Of a DNA stretch of 64,000 bases, positions 45,351 to 56,880 are shown one piece after another (the first letter of the stretch is position 1; each line of letters begins with the position of its first letter). The stretch is from Auricularia sp. M13 (lineage: Eukaryota > Basidiomycota > Agaricomycetes > Auriculariales > Auriculariaceae): the NCBI GenBank assembly GCA_037042915.1, contig CM073193.1, positions 8,122,001 through 8,186,000 of the forward strand, given 5' to 3'. The position numbers and the translations under genes were made by a program. The notes beneath the pieces were generated by a model that made no database searches, was not told where the DNA came from, and worked only from the letters and a program-made list of their open reading frames with translations.

Positions 45351-46733
45351 CTCTAGTACACATCAAAGGAGTGCTCCAAAAATTCTGAAAACTGGATGAC
45401 AAATATTTAGAATTCAGATGAAAAATATTGGGATACTTATTAGGACCCTGGGCTCTGTGCATGATTTGATATCGAGTTTTCTTTCCTTTTTGGGTGGGTG
45501 CGAGTGATGCTGAACTCTACAGCACCAGAAACAGACTGCCATAAATTCCAGTTATACATTAATAAATCACCATAATACAAATAAAAAATACCTGGCCAGT
45601 TTGCGGAGTTCAATCGCATTTCCAAATCTGGTAACAAATCCTGTTTGAGCTCGCACTACAGCCTACATGGCACAACCATCCTTGAGTGCAAAAATACTGT
45701 TATATTGCAACTCATTCATGAGCATTGCCAGAGAGAGTAAGCAGGACTACATAGGAGCTGCAGACAAAACGGTAGGTGGGTTGAGCATACCCAATACATG
45801 AGAGAAGCGAGGTGGAGATGTTGAGGGAAAGGGGCTTTGAGTGTGTGATCAAAACCCTGAAAGTGAGTTATGGAGACAAGACAGAACCCAAGTTAGTATC
45901 TGAGGTGTTAGCAACTATGGATTGTGTGGGAGAGGAGGTAAGTGAAGCAGGTGTGTGCTTTGCCTTTGTGCCTGCACAGGGGAAGTCTATGACTGCATGA
46001 ACACGGTAAACACATGTATCGCAGATTGCGAGGAAATGACATCGTGGAGAGGGAATGGATAGTATGGAACCATGAGAGTCGGGACCATGCACCAGGGGAG
46101 CAGGAGGAACTGGATTTGAAGCCAACGGAGATGGCTGGGGGAAACTGAGATTTTGGTTTGGTACAAACTAGAATGGAGGACAAGTGCGAGGACAAGAACT
46201 GAGCTCCGGAAACTGTACCACTGGTAAGCTGGATGCTTGTGAGCCACTTTGCTGGGGGAAAACTACCTAACTACCAATTATACAGCAGAATGCCTAGCCA
46301 ACAAAGATCCCATTCTGAGCTGTACCAGAAATGTCCATGCAATAGGAAGAGTGCACGGAAGTCACATACAAGCTGTGATTGCACAAGGGTTGTGCACTTT
46401 GTGTTCATGAGCCAATGAGAATCGTTCTTGAGAGCTGGTGACTCAGCTTATTGCTCCAAGAAAGCCAGCCAATTGTCTATGTGAGTGCTGTGGTTGTATC
46501 TGCTGTTTTGATGACACAATGGACTGTGGGATAGCTTGATGCAATCACGATGACTGGGTTTCCCTAGTATGAGCTTTCGTGTTCTGCATGTCCCCAGTTG
46601 CTCAGGGTGCATATGCTCAGGGATGGTTGATAGGTTGGATTCCCTAGACCCAGGCCATGATATGGTCCACAATTTCAGTTTGTGATGTGTTTGCAAACAC
46701 ACAGATGCTGATAACAAATCACTGAATGAGTCA

Positions 46734-47330
46734 TGTTGCAGTTCACAGCAATGTTCTTCGCCCACGCCACTTTCACATTGTTTTATCGACGCTCAGTCCT
46801 TGCTTGCTGTCCTCAATTCCCGCCACCGCTACGTGCTCAGACCCTAGACCTCGGTCAACATGCTCCAGCAATGCCCTTCGGAGCTGCTCACCAGACGTGC
46901 CCCTCTCTCATTGCCACGCCAGTGCATCCCAGCACCATCAGTGTGCTCCTGCCGCCATTCGGGCCGTCAACTGTGCATGCCTGCTATTGGCCTTTGGCAC
47001 CAGCCTCGGTCTTGGTCTGCGCAGCGCCCACTGCACTCCTAGTCAGTCAGACCCTTTGCTTGGAGTACCCCAATGGTGGATCTTGACCGCTCCGTGCATT
47101 CCTTGGTCTTGGCCATTCGCTGCACAGCTTCTATTCCGCACCTCGGTCCGTTCTGTAGGGTGTTGTGGCTGCGCTTCCTTTGCCTCTGGACCCGCCATAG
47201 TTACCGGCTATTGTCGAGCTGTGTACCCTAGGTTGGATCTGGTCTGTTATGTGCACGACCTTCCCCTCCTGAGTAGCCTTCCTGGTTGGCTATGCCCCCT
47301 GGTCGGTGGTGTATGCAGTACACCGTGACG
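46734..47330 (+). mobile_element. Degraded LTR related to the solo LTR at 18907-19930
   Basis: It begins TGTTGCAG and ends CACCGTGACG. The last 130 bases, including ACCCTAGGTTGGATCTGGTC and GGTCGGTGGTGTATGCAG, match the end of the solo LTR at roughly 80-85 percent by eye, in opposite orientation, and the first 35 bases also align. At 597 bp it is shorter, so internal sequence is lost. GAGTCA occurs just before it and again at 47338, but the right boundary is not exact. Confidence 0.65.
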
Positions 47331-47764
47331 TCTCCTTGAGTCACACACAATCTCCCTCATTTGGTGCATGGTCTCAACTTTTGCAATCACACACTGCTCC
47401 TCTCCCATTTCCTCCGAATCCCCCGATGTTATCAATCATTGTTGTGTTTACACACAGTCATAGACTTTACTCATGAAGTGTCAAAGAGTGATATCATTTC
47501 TTCGTTCACATCCCCACCTTAACTCTCTTGACTCCCTTTGAATTTGCTTGCTTCTGGTTATCCCCATTGACTGTACCTGTGTCATTTCAAAGCATAGCAA
47601 TTATGAGTTCAGAAAGTTTATACTCCCCAAGTGGAGTAATTAGTCCAGCTGTACTGGCAGTCCAACTACCCCATTGGGCAGCTGAGGTTTGACCAAATGT
47701 TCAGAAAGTTCAAGAGTCTGTGCAGTGGTCATTTTTTTCCTATGTCAGCAGTATGTTCTCTAAC

Positions 47765-47782
47765 ATATATATATATATATAT
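47765..47782. repeat. AT dinucleotide microsatellite
   Basis: About nine AT units in the centre of the Mutator-like element. Confidence 0.9.
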
Positions 47783-48647
47783 TCTGTCCTTACTTGTCAT
47801 GCCGTCATTTCAAATCATTCTACATTCCTTTCACATCCCCTTCTTCCGTGCTCCCTCTTTCTGGCAATGCCCATGAATGAGTTGCAATATAACAGTATTT
47901 TTGCACTCAAGGATGGTTGTGCCATGTAGACTGTAGTGCGAGCTCAAACAGCATTTGTTACCAGATTTGGAAATGCGATTGAACTCCGCAAACTGGCCAG
48001 GTATTTTTTATTTATATTATGGTGATTTATGAATGTATAACCGGAATTTTTGGCAGTCTGTTTCTGGTGCTGTAGAGTTCAGCATCACTCGCACCCACCC
48101 GAAAAGGAAAGAAAACTCGATATCAAATCATGCACAGCACCCAGGGTCCTAATAAGTATTCCATTATTTTTTATCTGAATTCTAAATATTTGTCATCCAG
48201 TTTTCAGAATTTTTGGAGCACTCCTTTGATGTGTACTAGAGTTCTCCCTGGGAGCGTGCAGGAAGGGATACTAGAACGTGCAGGAAGGGTTATAAGGACG
48301 TGTAAGAAGGGTAATACCAGCGTGTAGGAAGGGTTATAAGGACGTGTTAGAAGGGTTATTGGAGCGTGTTAGAAGGGTGTTTGGAGCGTGTGGGAAGGGT
48401 AATAATGGACGTGTAGGAAGGCATACTGCACGTGCAGGAAGGCATAAAGATCGTGTGGGAAGGGTTTGTAGAGACGTGTAGGAAGGGTAATTACAAAGAT
48501 CGTGCAGGAAGGGAAAGTCAACGTGTGGGATGGGAAATGGAACGTGAGGAAACAGATTTTTGAGAGAAACGCACCGGGGAATGCTTCGCGGAATGAGGGC
48601 AGAGTCACGCTTTTGTTCAAGTCATTTGTAGCATTGTGGGAGTGCAT

Positions 48648-50507
48648 TTCTTCTTGAGCGAGGTGTGCGACAGTAGGGGAAAGGTGTTGGTCTATCTGCC
48701 CTCGATGTTCTTATAACGCCACGCGATAGGCGCTGTAAGTCCGGCACAGTGACATCTCCGTTAACAGACTTGGGGAGGATACATCCCTCACTGCTCCTCA
48801 GAGTTCGTCATCCACGTGAGGCCGCTCCAATCGGTAGAAAGCGTCATCTACAGTTCACCACCTTGAATCAGTCCATGCTCCTCTATCTCACTCAGCAACA
48901 CCGTTCTCTTCCTTATTCCCAGCAAAATAAAGCCATGTCAAAGGTGTCTGCATACGTGGCAAGTCATCAAACATTTTGGCAACACTGTAAGGCGCGATCG
49001 ACGATCCATCCATGCACCCTCTGTGGAAACGCCTTTGTTGGCCCTTTACGCAGTGTTCATATGACCCTGATGTTCAGGAACAGGACGGGCCTTGGACTCT
49101 TGGCGTCAATGGTTATTGTTTCTGTTCTAATGCTCTCTTCTGCCTGATTTTAAATCTGGTTGGCAGCGGCCGATAGGTCAAACTACATCGACTCTGTAAG
49201 ACAATGAGAGCCCGTCTCTGTGGAGCCCATCGTTCCCACGTATCCCATAGTTGCCTCCAGGGATCTGCCAATGCTGCCGTGTATGGGAGAATACGGCAAA
49301 TGAGACGCGCAGGGAACAATGGGTATAATGCGGTCGACGCGGACGGAGTGCTACCACTCGCATGTTTGGAAGCGTAGAGGACGTCCTTAACAGATCGTCT
49401 TGTCGCCGGCCGCTGTGCCGTCACCGGTAGACCGTCTGGCGGATGTCGGCATAGGATGAGCGCGAGCCCACAGCGGCTTTCTCTGACCAGACCGCATGCA
49501 GATCAGTTCCCCTTCCTCCTGAAGAAGGTGTTTCGTATCGCTGGATAAGCAAGACAAAAGCGGGAAGACGCCATGCTCGGCTAAAATGGTCAACAACTGA
49601 ACTGCATCCCGGGTTGATGTGAGACGACGTGGACGTGTGGTCAGCACGTTCCTGCCACGACGTGTTGCTATCGCTGGGAAGGTGCAAGTAATGTGGCACG
49701 ATGTGGCTCGTCAGCACGCGATGCGGTGCCTGAACGAAGCTTGGTCGCAGTCGACGGGGCCACCGCTACTCCTTACGTCGAGACGCCAGAGCAGCCCCCC
49801 AAGTGCTCGTGTGAATAAAATAACATTCGGCCGCTTTTAATGAGGTAGAGATTCCATCCCGAAGTTAAGATATGATAGGCCAGAGCTCCCGAACGCAGGC
49901 AACGCCACGCCTGTCGACTGTATCGAGTCTGATACAACCTCCGACCTGGATCGGGAACGCCGCATTGCTCTCTCCGTGACGTGACGGTTGAGAAAGGGCT
50001 TCCCAGGCGCACTGTCAAGGAGGAATGCAAGCTTATATGACCTTGACGGTTCCCTCGCGAATGCTGACACCTTTAGCGCCCTTGAGGGTGTTGAGGGCAC
50101 GTGACTTGATAGACTATTGTGGCCTTGCAGAATCTGAGATTTGTCATGTTGGGCATCATTATATCGGGTCAAAATGAACGACGCATCTGTCGCAACGGCT
50201 AGGAAACTATGATTCTGGATCGGAGCGTACACGCTAATATTTGAGGCCGGTTCGGAGTTTACACGCTCGTGCATAACTCCGATTAGCCACTGTTCTCGGG
50301 CTACAAAGTTTGGGTCACAAAGCTACCATGAGAGATTATGAGGTAAATAAGTCTACCAGAAGATATCCACTTATTATTTAGCAATCTTGGTGAGTAATTA
50401 TATCGCACAGTCAACCACACAGCGCGTCCGCCCGCTCGCCGGTTCAAGGACGTGTAAGAGTGGCCTGCTTCAAGGAGACGAAGTCAACCACGGCCTGAAC
50501 CGAAGAA
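48648..50507. other. Stretch without a confident gene
   Basis: Upstream region of the split zinc-finger gene, then spacer. Open frames at 48749-49147 (plus) and 49837-50274 (minus) lack recognisable domains. Confidence 0.35.
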
Positions 50508-51267
50508 CTACTCGGACGGCGGTGGAAGCGGAGTTTGCATTCTGAGCTTCTCGCGTTTCGGGCAGATTCCATGTGCTACCTTCCTATGCCGGTTGAGATT
50601 GCCAACGCAAGTGTAAACGCGACCACAATTTGCTTCGGTGCACTGCAGGGCAGCTGCACTGGAAATTAGAGGGGAGATATACGCAAGTGTACGGTGGCTC
50701 ACGTCGGCCCACAATGGCGCGGTCAATGAGCGTGCTTGATGGTCGTGATATGATAGGTGGGGTAGGAAACCTGGGCGGCGGGTAATGAGGCGCTGGTGAA
50801 GGCTTATGAGGCTTTCCGCATTGATCGTCACGGTCGTGTCGTGGAAGTTGCAAATACGTTCTCGGAGAGGATGCCGAACGCCCGGCTGGGCCTGGTGCAA
50901 ATGACTGCGCCGAAGGCAGGTAGACGGTGCTTGTCGCAAAGCGATCTGTCCTTCTATCGTTGTCTGTGCCCGGCAGAGCTGCTTCTGAGCTCATATGCAA
51001 GTGCTTGTTCTGGTAGGAATGTGTGAGATGGCCGTCCGAAGGTCATGGGGGAAGTCGCATACAAAGCGCAGGCTCTCCTGTATGCGCAGCTGCTTGTGCA
51101 TTATAGAGGTTGATTGCCGACTGGACTGGGGTCTCTCGTATATCAAAGAGTCTAGGAATGAATTGTAAGAGGGAGAAGTGTTATGCAAAGAAACACATGC
51201 CTGGAAACGCCTCGCGAAATGGGGGCAGGGAAACCTGAATGGCAGGACGCTGAGGATGACCCTGCAT
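50508..51267 (-). CDS. C2H2 zinc-finger protein, paralogue of the split gene
   Basis: The start ATG 51267 gives MQGHPQRPAIQVSLPPFREAF, the same first-exon motif as the split gene. Later exons carry a Pro/Tyr/His-rich middle. The last exon (50508 to about 50660, after a CAG acceptor) encodes CTEANCGRVYTCVGNLNRHRKVAH, a C-x4-C-x12-H-x4-H finger. A basic stretch (CPKREKLRM) and a Pro-rich end close the protein at 50508. A single finger with this spacing is common in small Agaricomycete regulators. The middle splice sites are uncertain because several frames are open, so coordinates of internal exons are not given. It gives the reference layout for the interrupted copy. Confidence 0.55.
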
Positions 51268-52706
51268 ACTTGTCGGAGGTGCGATGATAATGAGTTCTAC
51301 TGGAAAGAAGCTGTTATAAAGGACGAGGACTGCTTGACGCGGAGGTCCGACCGGGCCGTCTGCCACCGTAGCTGTGCGATGTCCTGGGAATCCCTACCTC
51401 GCCCTCGGCTCAAACTGACATTCGGATGGCGACTCTGCCACGCTGCGCGGCGCTTATTGCGCGCCCGGAGCTGTCGGCGTCCTGGGCCTAGGTGCGCAGC
51501 GCAGGTCAGTGGAGGGGATTCCTTCGGACAAACGTTTAACTACGAGCCCATGAGAAAGCTGTTGGCACAGGAACATAAGACTTCGGAATTCATGACATAC
51601 ACTGATGATAGCGGCGAGTAGACAAACACGTGCCATAGGCGTCTAGCATTGAACTTCATGTTGACGCGCAACGGCGCCGACTATGAGCGCCATGTTGCGT
51701 GTGGAAATACTGTCCTTGGGAGGCCATCCACGGAAGCGAGGATCCAGCCGCAGCGGCACGAGTCTGCGAGCCTGTTCATGAGCACCATTAGTCGGCGACT
51801 CGGACCGCTGTGACACTTTTCAACTCCGACAGTTGACATTCTTCCTTCGGACTTCCAAGTTCCAGACGCGCGGAAATGCACGGTATCATGCAGACTAGCA
51901 TGTCCAGGAGCTTCATCCCTTTGTTTCGCCGCCCATCTGCCTGTCGTGCAAACGCTAGCTGCCCTGCTGCGGCGTCGCAGCATCTTACAGAGCGCCGGTC
52001 AGCTTGACATCCGCCACAGCAAAGTTGCTTCACGCCAAAATTGGTCTAGGCCAGCTCTTGAGGATGAACGCTCTACGCACTCGCCGTCATGCTGTGCGTG
52101 GGAACCTATGGCGACGAACGGGCACTCTCTGAATGCCCGACAGTACGCTACTTAGCCTAATGCGGATGCTTCTGCCGACCTGCGGCCATGCTCTATACGC
52201 TGCTTTGGACTCTGCGGTGTCTAATATCATCTAAATGTTTTCATTTGGATCTCTGCTCTCCCTTCATGCCCGTTATGAGTTGTGCGCCTCTCATTTTTTT
52301 TTACGACGACGCCATCATACGAGGCCCAGGCTCGAGCAGATCTACGGTTGGGCACCCGTCTCATGTCGTTCCGAGGCATGATGGACCTACCTGAATGAGC
52401 TGTTTGATGAAAAGGCGTCACAGTCTCCGAGGAATGATCCTTCTATGATTACTTATTATGAGCTTCAACGCAGTTCGACCAAGTGGGGCCGCCTATCAAC
52501 TTGGAACATCGATTGGCGGAGAAGACGGAGAACACCAAAGAAGGGATTTTTAACTTTGTGTACTATGCATACAATGATCAAATGAACGAGTTCGGACTAT
52601 GTCGGAATCGAGTGTACATGAGTGAGTGCTCAGTGCATGGGGCGAAAGCAGGTTGCGGGCATGCAAATAAATGTAATGGATGGTAATATATGAGTGCAGA
52701 TTCAGT
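51268..52706. other. Stretch without a confident gene
   Basis: Only short or overlapping open frames; no domains or consistent splicing seen. Confidence 0.35.
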
Positions 52707-54787
52707 TCAGAGTGAGGGGTCGCCTGAGGAACCAGGCCGAGGTTCGGAAACCGTTCCAGGCCAAGGATCCTCCTGATGAGCGGGTAGAGACGCAGTAGGA
52801 AGTTCGAAGAGAGACTCGTTGACAGCACGAAGGCTTTTGGGCTTTGCGTCCTGGTCATAGGAGTACAGTCCCGGAGGTCCTGGGCGTCTGCCACTCCGCG
52901 AGCGTCCGCTGGCGTTGCTGCCGCGCCTCTCGCCTGTGTGAAAGACGGCCGGATCAGGCTGTATCCGCGCAGCCGCGTGCATCTCCACTGCGCTAGGCCG
53001 CGCGTATGACAGGCTGGGACCACGGTGACGGCGACGAGGTCGGGGGAGCGCGACCATGCCCATGAATGCGTGCATCTCGCCGTACATGTAATCCATCGGT
53101 CGACCGTAAAGATGCGTTGATGACGTCGTGCTTATCCTAGAATCCGTCCGTTCAAGGAGGCGCGGAGCATGCGGCAGAGTTGGAGGGAAAGTCTGATTCG
53201 GCGAAGCCGTCCCGCTGCGGCCACTGCGCGCAAAGCTGCCAGACGGACGAGAAAGTGAGGGAGGTTGAACGTCCTGAGACGAATCTTGGCCCGAATTGCG
53301 GCTGTGGGAATGCGCGTCCGATATTGCGCCCGTCGCTGATGCGTCGCGCCGGCCGCCGAGCCCCTCAGAAGCGTGGCCGGACACGTCGCAAGGGTGGATG
53401 TGTATCTCAGGCGGGATCTCCGGTGCTTCCGGGTTGGCGGTCGATACGGGGCGCTGCCACTGGAACAACGACGATTGGCGCTTCCGTTTGCGGCGTCGCT
53501 GAGCCCGTCCGTACGGGTCCTCGTCTGAAGACCACTCCAATTCTTCATCTTCCTCGTCCAACTCATGAAGCTCTTCGGCGCTTGAACGGCTGGAAGCCTT
53601 TTCAATCGGAGGAGCTCGAGGAGGCGTCGGAGTGGATGTCTCCTGCTCTCGTCTAGACCTCTGACATGACGGGAACAGTGATAATACCCACGCGCGCCAG
53701 GTGCGAAGGAATACAGGCTGTGAGGCGAAGAGGATGAACTCAACCGTCGGGGTGAATGCTGGACCGTCAAAAGTGTGAGCGCGGACCAGCCTGGAACGCA
53801 GAGAGTTGTGGATGTACGCACTTGTCCAGTACAGATCAAACTTCCAGACACCGCCAAGCAACCTATCATCGAGGCAGATTTCGCACAAGGTGATGATCGC
53901 GTCGAGGTAGATGATGAGTAACACGATCGAAAACCGCAACATGAGCCCGGCGTCGACGACGCGTCCACGTCTTGGCACTCCAGAATGGGTGGTGTAGAAC
54001 CGTAGGACGAACGCGAAAATGAGGACTGCAAGCACAACGCCGACGACCAGCGGGATGCCTATGAGACAGGCAGCAACGAGCTGATACAGGTAAGAGTCGA
54101 TTGTGCAGTAGCCCATGGGGGTGAAATAGATGGCGGGATGACCGCGCCGTGCAGCGTCAAGCAACACCGGAACGGCTAGGAAAATTGTGGGGAGCGCCCA
54201 GACGAAGGGCGAGACGGATAAGAGATACGGGAAGGGGAGCCTGACACGGGTTTTCGCCTTCCAGAGTTTGGAGCTTTGAATAGCGATCATGAGCATAGGC
54301 TGGCCGTCCCTCAGTGAGATACAGGAGATGACAAAACGGATCCGGTACTCACGACCGTGAAGCATATGGCGAAGAAAGCCTGTGCCGCGAGAAAGTAGTA
54401 CATTCTAGCGAAGAGCATCAGACCCGTGTCCAGACATCGTCTCGCATTACGCACAGCATCCCCTGAGCAGCGCAGAAGCGTGCGAGAGCCGAGCCCTGGA
54501 TTTCAAGTTGGCGGTCCTCAGTCTTCCATGGGAGGTGCGTGCGCATTTCGTGATATTGGAACGCGGGCAAGGCAGCGACAAGAGAGCGCGGGATGGCGGT
54601 CCATAGAATCGTGCTCACGACCGGATGGCGCGGGATTTTGCGCAGACTTCAACGCGAATGGCAACGTCAGACAGAGTTTAAGCAGATATATAGATCTGCG
54701 CACGCACTGTGCTGTAACGAATAGCAGGCTAATCAACGCGATGTTGAGCACATTAACCGCGACCAGCAGCGCCGCGCCGACATACAT
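52707..54787 (-). CDS. Multi-span membrane protein, possible 7TM receptor-like, with long cytosolic tail
   Basis: It starts MYVGAALLVAVNVLNIALIS (ATG 54787; an alternative ATG at 54863 is in another frame). Hydrophobic segments follow at RMYYFLAAQAFFAICFTVV, SPFVWALPTIFLAVPVLL, LVAACLIGIPLVVGVVLAVL and MLRFSIVLLIIYLDAIITL, with one or two more around 53690-53740, about six or seven in all. The C-terminal 330 residues are hydrophilic, with an acidic run (HELDEEDEELEWSSDED) next to a basic one (RRRKRKRQ), and many Ser, Pro and Arg, ending at 52707. This layout is seen in Agaricomycete 7TM proteins of unknown ligand. It is not an obvious STE3 pheromone receptor. It lies between peptide copies 3 and 4, which makes a ligand-receptor link worth testing but unproven. 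Confidence 0.6.
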
Positions 54788-55859
54788 CGGTCAGCGGGAG
54801 CAGCCACCCGGTCGGAGGAGTTGGGAAGAGGGAGAAGGTCAAGAGACGGCATCATCGTCAATCCTCCAGGAACCGGATATGGGCGTCTGAGGCTGTGCTC
54901 GCAATGATGATCAGACATTTACCGCCGCGCATCCCAAGCCGGGGAGTGTCAGGCACTGCAACTGCAACTCACTGCCCAGACCGCCCCGATGAGAAAAGAG
55001 AAGACGTCACGGTGGTCTCGAAAGAGGCTTCCCGGCGCTAACTTTGTTCCGCGAAACCAAGAAATAGGAGCCAGGGGGCCTCCGGAGTATTCGAGGCCCG
55101 CGTAAAATTTCAAAATGAGCTGAAACGCCTGCTGCCTGACTGTTGCTCATTCCAATGCTATTGTTACGTTTCGGATGGTGATTGGTTAAGCAGTAAGCGA
55201 CCAGGGTCCAGTGACGGCGGAAACACCATAAGAGGTTGTGGTAGTCTTCAAGCGAACGATGACCCCGCGAACGATGACCCCGCGAACAGTTGTGTCTGTA
55301 CCGATGTGAGCCCCGGCGTCCACTTTGCTCTGTCTTCGTCATTGCTTTCATACTGTGTATACTTTCGTGCCGAACCGAATAGTCGGAGGCAAAGATAAAT
55401 GCGGGTTGACAGTTTGACAGCTTCCCAAATGGAAACGCTTGCCAAATGTCTGTTTATATAATACACATCTTGGTAAGCGGCATGCGGGTCCCGTGCACAA
55501 AGGTTGGTGTACAGGGTGGGAGGGTCGGTCCGATGTTCTGCAGGTCGAGCTCATGTGGAACATTGAAGCGGGATGTGTCTTTGTAGGCCCATGATCCTGT
55601 ACTAACCTACTGTGCATGCCTTTGTGCTCATTTTGACGAGAACTTCGAATCAATGCATCCTCAACACGAGCTAGATACGGAAACAGACATTGGATGGCGG
55701 AAAAACGAGGATAACATGCAACTAGACTTCTGCGTACACAGTATTGCACAATACGTTCCCAATGTTCTGTGCTCCGCAGGAGAAGCTAAAACGAGGAAAG
55801 TCAGATACCAACGTTGCAGAAAGAGCATTCAGTATCGAACGGACCTTGCGACGCGACTT
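54788..55859. other. Spacer with a short tandem repeat
   Basis: GCGAACGATGACCCC is repeated head to tail at about 55252-55285. No gene recognised. Confidence 0.4.
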
Positions 55860-56006
55860 TCAGCACACAATGGTGCCGCTCGGGAGCTGAGCACACCCCG
55901 CGGGAGGATCGACCTTCGGGGGGTCAAGCCTGGCGGTGAGCTTTGCCGGAACGCTACTGGCGACAGCGAAGGCGGAGAGCGCAGAGAGGACGAGGAGGAA
56001 ACGCAT
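55860..56006 (-). CDS. Small secreted peptide precursor, C-x9-C family, copy 4
   Basis: A 48-residue single-exon precursor. The signal peptide is MRFLLVLSALSAFAVASS, the spacer VPAKLTARLDPPKVD, and the tail PPAGCAQLPSGTIVC is identical to copies 1 and 2, ending at TGA (55860-55862). The spacer has diverged in sequence while the last 15 residues have not, which suggests selection on the tail. A TATA box lies at 56056-56061. The 19 bp motif was not found upstream. It is divergent from copy 5, 0.9 kb away. Confidence 0.8.
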   Translation of the reverse strand: MRFLLVLSALSAFAVASSVPAKLTARLDPPKVDPPAGCAQLPSGTIVC

Positions 56007-56055
56007 ATTGTACTGTAGGTGCAGTGGTGAGATTGCGAACGTCTCTCCGCTCGTC

Positions 56056-56061
56056 TTTATA
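56056..56061 (-). promoter_or_regulatory. TATA box of peptide gene copy 4
   Basis: TATAAA on the minus strand, 50 bases before the ATG. Confidence 0.6.
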
Positions 56062-56880
56062 CTCTGCAGCGGTCTAATCGTAAGGCACAGAGAGGATGCC
56101 TGAGTTCTCTCAGGCTCCGAGCTGCACGCATCTCCTGTCAGGCGTCGATGTCACCTAGGCGCGAGTACGGGATCATGTCGGTGTAAGTCAGCGTGGTTGT
56201 ACAGCGGACCTTTCACTGACCCCAACAGTCTCAGTTGCGTGCTGGAGTTTTCACGTGAGACTATGGGGGTAACTGTCATTCTACCCTAAAGGAACGACAG
56301 ATGCGACCTGAGAAGGGCGAAGAGGTGACCCATGCATGTATCTCTAAGAGTATCAGTCCACTAGGGGATGGCCGGTCCTCGACCTCTCTCAGACCTGGAT
56401 GTCACGCGTTCAGACCGGATCATCCTAGCAGGTAGGATCTCCGGTTGCCCTCAAGATATCGTAGGACGTCGAAAGAACGGTGTTTGAGAGGATCGCATTT
56501 GCTCGATCCTGAGGTATCGTCAGAATTTCGCTGAAGTAGCTTGACGAGACAGAGAGGCAAGACCGCCCATAACCCAAGTCCTTAAGAAAAAGACTACCTA
56601 AGCAATAGCTCAGTGTTGCTCGACGAGGGAGAGTCGAGCTTGGACACGAGTGTCACTGGCAGATGGGTGCGCACTATCCGCGACCTGTCAGTGTTGCGCC
56701 CCCCACCTGTCAGTGTTGCGCCCCCCGCCAGCCGATATCCTGACATGTATCGCAGATCCGCTGGAGGCGGGAGGGTGCAGGGAGTACGAATTCAATTACA
56801 TGAGGAAAGAGGTATAAAAGCCTCAGCTCGTGCGGGGCGGTGGACAGTATCGAACAGCTTCACCGCAAGTCGAAAGCATC
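56062..56880. promoter_or_regulatory. Divergent region between peptide copies 4 and 5
   Basis: Contains the 19 bp motif GGTGCGCACTATCCGCGAC at 56666-56684, immediately followed by a direct duplication of CCTGTCAGTGTTGCGCCCCC (about 56684-56726), then a TATA box TATAAA at 56813-56818, 63 bases before the start of copy 5. No gene inside. Confidence 0.6.

Larger units (their letters stand above)
45053..48561. mobile_element. 3.5 kb element with about 700 bp inverted repeats, Mutator-like
   Basis: The segments 45060-45742 and 47856-48560 are reverse complements with high similarity, including long identical runs around GAGTGCTCCAAAAATTCTG. The 9 bp GAGAGAAAC lies outside both ends (45044-45052 and 48562-48570), a duplication size typical of Mutator-like elements. 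The outermost 20 bases of the two ends match only partly, so the exact termini are less sure than the duplication. The inner 2.1 kb has no intact transposase and contains a degraded LTR. It interrupts the zinc-finger gene. Confidence 0.65.
44475..48647 (-). pseudogene. C2H2 zinc-finger protein gene split by a 3.5 kb insertion
   Basis: The C-terminal exon (44475-44640) encodes CPEADCNRVYSCVGNLNRHMKLVH, a single finger of the form C-x4-C-x12-H-x4-H, followed by GQLVKCEDSV and a stop at 44475. A middle exon (about 44690-44870) is rich in Ser, Pro, Gln and Tyr, as in activation regions. The first exon (from ATG 48647) gives a start region ending VTLPSFREAFPG, matching the first exon of the paralogue at 50508-51267 (VSLPPFREAFPG). 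The two parts are separated by the element 45053-48561. The insertion lies at or just after the end of the first exon, so the gene is broken unless the element is spliced as an intron. Probably a transcription factor once. Confidence 0.55.

Noticed and set aside
49830-49960. Possible 5S rRNA gene
   Set aside because: A few blocks looked similar by eye, but the conserved 5S internal promoter was not there.
52707-54787. STE3-type pheromone receptor
   Set aside because: Several spans are present, but the N-terminal and loop motifs I associate with STE3 are not seen.
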